Shown here: piece after piece, positions 14,979-18,794 of the stretch
Layout: every line of letters starts with the position of its first letter
Position numbering within the stretch: the stretch's first letter is position 1
Source of the DNA: Nitrososphaerota archaeon
GTDB taxonomy: Archaea > Thermoproteota > Nitrososphaeria > Nitrososphaerales > Nitrosopumilaceae
Length of the DNA stretch: 18,794 bases
NCBI GenBank assembly: GCA_022564385.1
Contig: JADFLN010000018.1
Span: forward strand, 1-18,794
Direction: 5' to 3'
Position numbers and translations under genes: made by a program
Notes under the pieces: generated by a model
What the model saw: the letters and a program-made list of their open reading frames with translations, nothing else
Databases searched by the model: none
Told to the model about the DNA's origin: nothing

Positions 14979-15977
14979 GTGCAAATAGGCATTTATGGTT
15001 CTGGAAATACAGATACGGCAGCAAAGACAATCAAAAAAATTCTAGATGAATCTGAAATTAAATCATTTACAATATCAAAATCTAAGAATAAACAACCTGA
15101 TTGCATTATTGTTTTAGGCGGAGATAAGGGAGTTAGAAATTATTTTCATAGTACCTTTGATCCTGTTGCTCCTGTATTAGGAATTAGTGAAGGTGAATCA
15201 AGTGGATTCCTAGCTCAAATTGATCTTCGAGAATTTTCTTCTTTTGTAAATATCTTAAAAAAACAAAAATACACTATTGAAGAGGTTCCACGACTTGGTG
15301 TAAAAATTGACGGAAAAAATGTCTATCCAGTACTTAATGATGTTGCAGTATTTTCTTCAAAGAGTGCCATGTTGATGGAACATACGTTGAGTGTCAATGG
15401 TGATGAAGTTTGGCATGACAATAGTGATGGAATAATTATTTCTACTCCAATTGGTTCATCTGCATATTCAATGTCTGCTGGCGGTCCTGTTTTATTTCAA
15501 GATTCAGGAGCATTTGAAATAATTTCTGTAAACTCTCTTGATGTAACTAGACGACCAATCATTGTATCTAATAATAGTACTATTGAGATTAGTGATATCT
15601 ATGCAAGACTACACTGTGAAGTTGTTCTTGATGGTTTAGACAGATACAAGGTAAACAAAACTGTTGAATGTACTCAATTCTTTCCTCCTGCAAAAATTAT
15701 CCGACTTAAAAAATATACTACAGCAATTTCTGCACTTGCAAAAAAAGTACATCTTGCTGAAGAGTTGCTTAGCATGCCTCCAAGCTCCAAATTACTTCTA
15801 AAAACATTAGAGTATGAGGGTGCACTTACACAGAAAGATCTATCAAACAAAACTTTGCTTCCTGCTAGAACTGTTAGAATGGCACTAACTCATCTTTTAC
15901 AAAAGGGATATGTCAAGAAGAAGGTCTCAATCAGAGATGCAAGACAGAAAATTTATGAAATATCAAAGACAAAATAA
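14979..15977 (+). CDS. nadK: NAD kinase with C-terminal winged-helix domain
   Basis: Phosphorylates NAD to NADP. Its 332 residues exceed a typical NAD kinase by roughly 60-70. The kinase part (1 to about 250) shows VLGGDKG (45-51), PVLNDVAVF (117-125) and DGIIISTPIGSSAYSMSAGG (150-169). The first motif is altered: canonical GGDG-T is GGD-K-G here, keeping the catalytic Asp49 but with Lys in place of the following Gly. Residues about 258-330 form a separate winged-helix module (LAEELLSMPPSSKLLLKTLE, then ALTQKDLSNKTLLPARTVRM as the HTH, then LLQKGYVKKKVSIRDARQKI as the wing). A DNA-binding or protein-binding role for that tail is inference. GTG start. The stop abuts the pyrG stop directly on the other strand. 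Confidence 0.9.
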   Translation: MQIGIYGSGNTDTAAKTIKKILDESEIKSFTISKSKNKQPDCIIVLGGDKGVRNYFHSTFDPVAPVLGISEGESSGFLAQIDLREFSSFVNILKKQKYTIEEVPRLGVKIDGKNVYPVLNDVAVFSSKSAMLMEHTLSVNGDEVWHDNSDGIIISTPIGSSAYSMSAGGPVLFQDSGAFEIISVNSLDVTRRPIIVSNNSTIEISDIYARLHCEVVLDGLDRYKVNKTVECTQFFPPAKIIRLKKYTTAISALAKKVHLAEELLSMPPSSKLLLKTLEYEGALTQKDLSNKTLLPARTVRMALTHLLQKGYVKKKVSIRDARQKIYEISKTK

Positions 15978-17579
15978 TTATTTTTCAGACGCTGCTTTGA
16001 TAAATGCTACAAAAGATTCTTCAGGAAATCCTGGCCTGCTATTGAATTCTGGATGAAATTGAACACCTAGGTAGAATTTGTGTGATGGAATTTCTAGAAT
16101 TTCCATTCTTTTTCCTCTATCACTTTCAGCTGAAAATATCAGTCCATTTTTTTCAAATTCAGGAATATACTTTTTGTTGATTTCATATCGGTGCCTATGT
16201 CGTTTACTTATTGTCGTTGTATTGTAGATTTTTTGTGCATTTGTATTCTCTTTGATTGTTATTTCATTTGCACCTAATCTAAGAGAGCCACCCATATCTG
16301 AGACATTCTTTTGTTCCGGAAGTAGATCTACAACAGGATTTTTTGCGTCTGTTTTGATCTCTGCTGAATTTACATCTTCTAAATTCAAAACATTTCTTCC
16401 AAATGCGATTGCAGCTAGTTGGAATCCAAAACAGATTCCAAGGTATGGTATATTTTTTTCACGTGCATAATTTGCAGTTTGAATAATTCCTTCAGAACCT
16501 CTCGTACCAAATCCACCTGGAACTAAAATTCCGTCATATTTTGATAGTATTGTATAGTCTGTTATTGATTCAGAATCTATCCAATCAATATCTATTGATT
16601 TTTCCATTTGTGCCCCTGCATGTTTTAATGCATGATTTACACTCACATAGCTATCTGCAAGTTTAACATATTTCCCAACCATTGCAATCTTTACTTGTTG
16701 GTCTTCATGATTAACCATGCTCTGTGCAATCTTGTTCCATTTGTCCCAATTAGCTGAAGCATTTACCATTCCAACCTTTCCAAATTTTACAAATATTGAA
16801 TCCATTATTCCTTGATCATATAATATCTGTGGTACTTCAAAGATTGATTTTACATCATGGCATGATAATACATCTTTTATTGATACATTTGTAAACATTC
16901 CAATCTTGGTCTTTGTTTTTTCTTCTAATGGCAATGTGCATCTAACTGCCAAAAAGTCTGGCTGAATTCCTATTCTTCTTAATTCTTGGACGCTGTGTTG
17001 TGTTGGTTTTGTTTTTTGTTCTCCAACTACATCCAGTGATGGAGCTAGTGTTACATGTACAAAAATTACACCTTGTGGCCCTTCTTCTACTTTCATTTGT
17101 CTTAACGCCTCTAAAAATGGCAATGATTCTATATCGCCAACTGTTCCTCCACACTCTACTATCAAAAAATCTAGTTTCCCATCTTCTGCAATCTTTCTAA
17201 TTCTTTTTTTTATCTCATCTGTTATATGTGGAATTATCTGAACACATACTCCCAGATATTTTCCTTTTCTTTCTGCTTCAATTACTGAAGAATATACTTG
17301 TGCAGTTGTAATGTTGTGACTTTTTGGAATATCTTGATTCAGGAATCTTTCATAGTTCCCAATATCCATATCGCATTCGCCTCCGTCTTCTGTTACAAAG
17401 ACTTCTCCATGTGCAATTGGATTCATTGTTCCTGCATCATAGTTTAGATAAGGATCTATCTTTACACAGGAAACTTTTTGATTAGATAATTGTAATAATT
17501 TTGCGATTGAGGATGTTGTTACACCTTTTCCAAGGCCAGACATCACACCACCTGTGACAAAAATATACTTTGTCTGCAC
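15978..17579 (-). CDS. pyrG: CTP synthase
   Basis: Makes CTP from UTP, ATP and glutamine. It has 533 residues, normal for the family. The synthetase domain starts KYIFVTGGVMSGLGKGVTTS, with the P-loop at about 10-20, and contains EDGGECDMDIGNYERF (64-79) and VECGGTVGDIES. The C-terminal class I glutamine amidotransferase domain begins near 295 (VKIAMVGKYVKLADSYVSV). Its triad is Cys383 in GICFG, His509 and Glu511 in FHPEF, with an oxyanion-type VPGGFG at 353-358. The start is GTG at 17579; a TATA-like CATACAAAAG on the minus strand, about 28 bases upstream, supports it. It converges with the NAD kinase gene without any spacer. Control by CTP feedback is expected from the family but not visible in the sequence. 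Confidence 0.97.
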   Translation of the reverse strand: MQTKYIFVTGGVMSGLGKGVTTSSIAKLLQLSNQKVSCVKIDPYLNYDAGTMNPIAHGEVFVTEDGGECDMDIGNYERFLNQDIPKSHNITTAQVYSSVIEAERKGKYLGVCVQIIPHITDEIKKRIRKIAEDGKLDFLIVECGGTVGDIESLPFLEALRQMKVEEGPQGVIFVHVTLAPSLDVVGEQKTKPTQHSVQELRRIGIQPDFLAVRCTLPLEEKTKTKIGMFTNVSIKDVLSCHDVKSIFEVPQILYDQGIMDSIFVKFGKVGMVNASANWDKWNKIAQSMVNHEDQQVKIAMVGKYVKLADSYVSVNHALKHAGAQMEKSIDIDWIDSESITDYTILSKYDGILVPGGFGTRGSEGIIQTANYAREKNIPYLGICFGFQLAAIAFGRNVLNLEDVNSAEIKTDAKNPVVDLLPEQKNVSDMGGSLRLGANEITIKENTNAQKIYNTTTISKRHRHRYEINKKYIPEFEKNGLIFSAESDRGKRMEILEIPSHKFYLGVQFHPEFNSRPGFPEESFVAFIKAASEK

Positions 17580-17705
17580 ATTAATGAATCAAGTGTCGGG
17601 CTTTTGTATGTTTTGACTATAACTCTTCGTTGAAATATCTTTTTTAGGCACATTTTGATCTGTTAAATTTTTAGTAGTTTGGATAATTACGATCTTTACA
17701 ATTGT

Positions 17706-17726
17706 AAAAAAATCGGTTGTTTTTTT
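17706..17726 (-). terminator. A7/T7 inverted repeat behind the trp genes
   Basis: Seven A (17706-17712), a seven-base spacer TCGGTTG, and seven T (17720-17726). On the minus strand this reads A-run, CAACCGA, T-run, giving a T7 tract suitable for ending the trpBA transcript before the pyrG promoter. It is symmetric, so it could also act on the plus strand. Confidence 0.42.
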
Positions 17727-17758
17727 AACGAGTTTTAGGGATTTCTTGGGATGCTTTT

Positions 17759-17893
17759 TTATTTTTCTATGTATTTGAAGTAATGATAACCTCTAGAACG
17801 GTGGCCATATATGAAATAACATGTCTTTCCATCAACTGATACATGGCCCCACTCTTTGACGTGTTTAGTTTGTGCTAAAGTATCGTTTGTTTT
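17759..17893 (-). pseudogene. Startless coding remnant overlapping the trpA 3' end
   Basis: On the minus strand a frame open from 17893 to the TAA at 17759-17761 encodes a strikingly protein-like segment: TKHVKEWGHVSVDGKTCYFI then YGHRSRGYHYFKYIEK. No ATG, GTG or TTG occurs anywhere in it, and an in-frame stop lies just upstream at 17894-17896, inside trpA. It therefore looks like the 3' portion of a small gene whose 5' end was lost or shifted. It overlaps the last codons of trpA in another frame. The product is not recognised; it has His, Tyr and Arg clusters and one Cys. The alternatives are a noncanonical start or chance, but the composition argues against chance. Confidence 0.4.
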
Positions 17894-18675
17894 TTAAGAC
17901 TTTTTGTAAATAATGTAATCTTTGATTCTAATTTATTTTGAGGAGTTTTTTCAATTAATTTCAAATATGCACTACCAACAATTACTGCATCTGCTCCAGC
18001 TTTGATGTATTTTTTTACATCTTCGGGAGTTGAAATTCCAAATCCTAAACCAATAGGGATTTTTCCCTTTGTTTGTTTTTTAACATTTTTGATTGCTTTT
18101 ATTGTGTAATTTTTAATTCCTGTTTTTACACCTGTTGTCCCATAAACTGCAACAAGATACAAGAATCCTGTAGATGCTTTGGCAATATTCTGTATTCTTT
18201 TTTTACTAGTGTTTGGAGATATTAGAAATATTGTATCTGAATTATTTTTAGCAGCTTTGAGATATTCTTTTGATTCTTCAATTGACATGTCTGGAAGAAT
18301 GAATCCATCAATTCCTGCTTTTTTTGCTTTTGAGATAAATTTTGCATATCCCATATGATACAAGATGTTAGTGTAAGTCATTAGCACCAGAGGAATGTCT
18401 GTCTCTTTTCTGATTTTTTTTACAATGCTGAAAAATTTGGTAATATTTGTGCCTTTTTTGAGGGATATAGTACTTGCATTCTGAATTACTGGTCCATCAG
18501 CTATTGGATCTGAAAATGGAAAACCTAATTCTATGATGTCTGCTCCTCCTTTTACTAGTCCTCTTACAGTCAAAATGGTTGCTTTTTCATTTGTAAATCC
18601 TACCATAATGTATGCTATCAGAGCCTTTTGATTTTTTGCCTTAAGTTCAGCAAACTTTTCTTTAATCTTTGACAT
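17875..18675 (-). CDS. trpA: Tryptophan synthase alpha subunit
   Basis: Cleaves indole-3-glycerol phosphate to indole and glyceraldehyde 3-phosphate and passes indole to TrpB. It is a TIM barrel of 266 residues. The catalytic pair sits in DIIELGFPFSDPIADGP: Glu49 and Asp60, the same numbers as in the well-studied bacterial enzyme. The phosphate-binding region near the C-terminus (GLGFGISTPEDVKKYIKAGA and ADAVIVGSAYLK) is intact. The C-terminal tail is lysine-rich. The ATG at 18675 overlaps the trpB end by 14 bases, indicating translational coupling and a trpBA operon whose upstream part lies outside the window. No tryptophan-responsive element is visible here. Confidence 0.97.
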   Translation of the reverse strand: MSKIKEKFAELKAKNQKALIAYIMVGFTNEKATILTVRGLVKGGADIIELGFPFSDPIADGPVIQNASTISLKKGTNITKFFSIVKKIRKETDIPLVLMTYTNILYHMGYAKFISKAKKAGIDGFILPDMSIEESKEYLKAAKNNSDTIFLISPNTSKKRIQNIAKASTGFLYLVAVYGTTGVKTGIKNYTIKAIKNVKKQTKGKIPIGLGFGISTPEDVKKYIKAGADAVIVGSAYLKLIEKTPQNKLESKITLFTKSLKKQTIL

Positions 18676-18794
18676 TTCTCTTCAAATATTTTTGTACTTC
18701 TTCAACGTCTTTATCTCCACGTCCTGAAAGTGTCACAACTATTGATTCTGATTTCTTTCCTTTCCGCGCTACTTTGATTGCCTCTGCTATTGCA
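18662..18794 (-). CDS. trpB: Tryptophan synthase beta subunit, C-terminal fragment
   Basis: Only the last 43 codons and stop are inside the window. They encode AIAEAIKVARKGKKSESIVV then TLSGRGDKDVEEVQKYLK. LSGRGDKD is the conserved C-terminal signature of TrpB, which uses pyridoxal phosphate to join indole and serine into tryptophan. The first complete codon begins at 18793. The stop at 18662-18664 overlaps the start of trpA by 14 bases. I cannot tell from this fragment whether it is the TrpB1 or TrpB2 type, though tight coupling to trpA favours TrpB1. Confidence 0.92.
   Translation of the reverse strand, partial: AIAEAIKVARKGKKSESIVVTLSGRGDKDVEEVQKYLKRNVKD

Overview
This window reads as part of a chromosome from an ammonia-oxidising thaumarchaeon (Nitrososphaeria), most likely Nitrosopumilus, Nitrosarchaeum or a close relative. 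Archaeal markers are transcription factor B, archaeal EF-2, ribosomal protein S26e (absent from Euryarchaeota), a threonyl-tRNA synthetase with the archaeal N-terminal editing domain, and a CDP-alcohol phosphatidyltransferase of the archaeal ether-lipid type. The DNA is strongly AT-rich. Many genes have a TATA-like box centred about 24-29 bases before the start codon, which suggests leaderless mRNAs. GTG starts occur in the NAD kinase, pyrG and CDP-alcohol transferase genes. The assignment is inferred from protein character, not from a database search.

Layout. 1-776 is the 3' part of a TFB gene, followed by a 391-base gap. EF-2 and a double-SIS sugar isomerase-like gene lie on the minus strand (1168-4314). 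An mqnD-like gene (4398-5225) diverges from the isomerase gene across a shared TATA element. 5252-9324 is an accessory-looking stretch: a frameshifted small gene, two winged-helix regulators, several unrecognised small proteins, an O-methyltransferase and a small sensor-like protein. 9325-9904 has no intact gene but holds a reading frame broken by TAG. Next come thrS and a ureohydrolase (agmatinase type) three bases apart, then the CDP-alcohol transferase, which converges with S26e so that both stop in the same CTAG. A two-CxxC microprotein, a PfkB-type kinase and an NAD kinase with an added winged-helix domain follow on the plus strand. The NAD kinase converges with pyrG with no spacer. The right end carries trpA and the 3' end of trpB on the minus strand, with a startless coding remnant behind trpA.

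Most recognised genes are housekeeping: transcription initiation, translation, lipid headgroup synthesis, CTP, NADP, tryptophan and possibly quinone and polyamine synthesis. I do not see a defence system, CRISPR array, insertion sequence, rRNA or tRNA. The points most worth checking are the NAD kinase-winged helix fusion with an altered GGDG motif, three apparent gene remnants, and the zinc microprotein.
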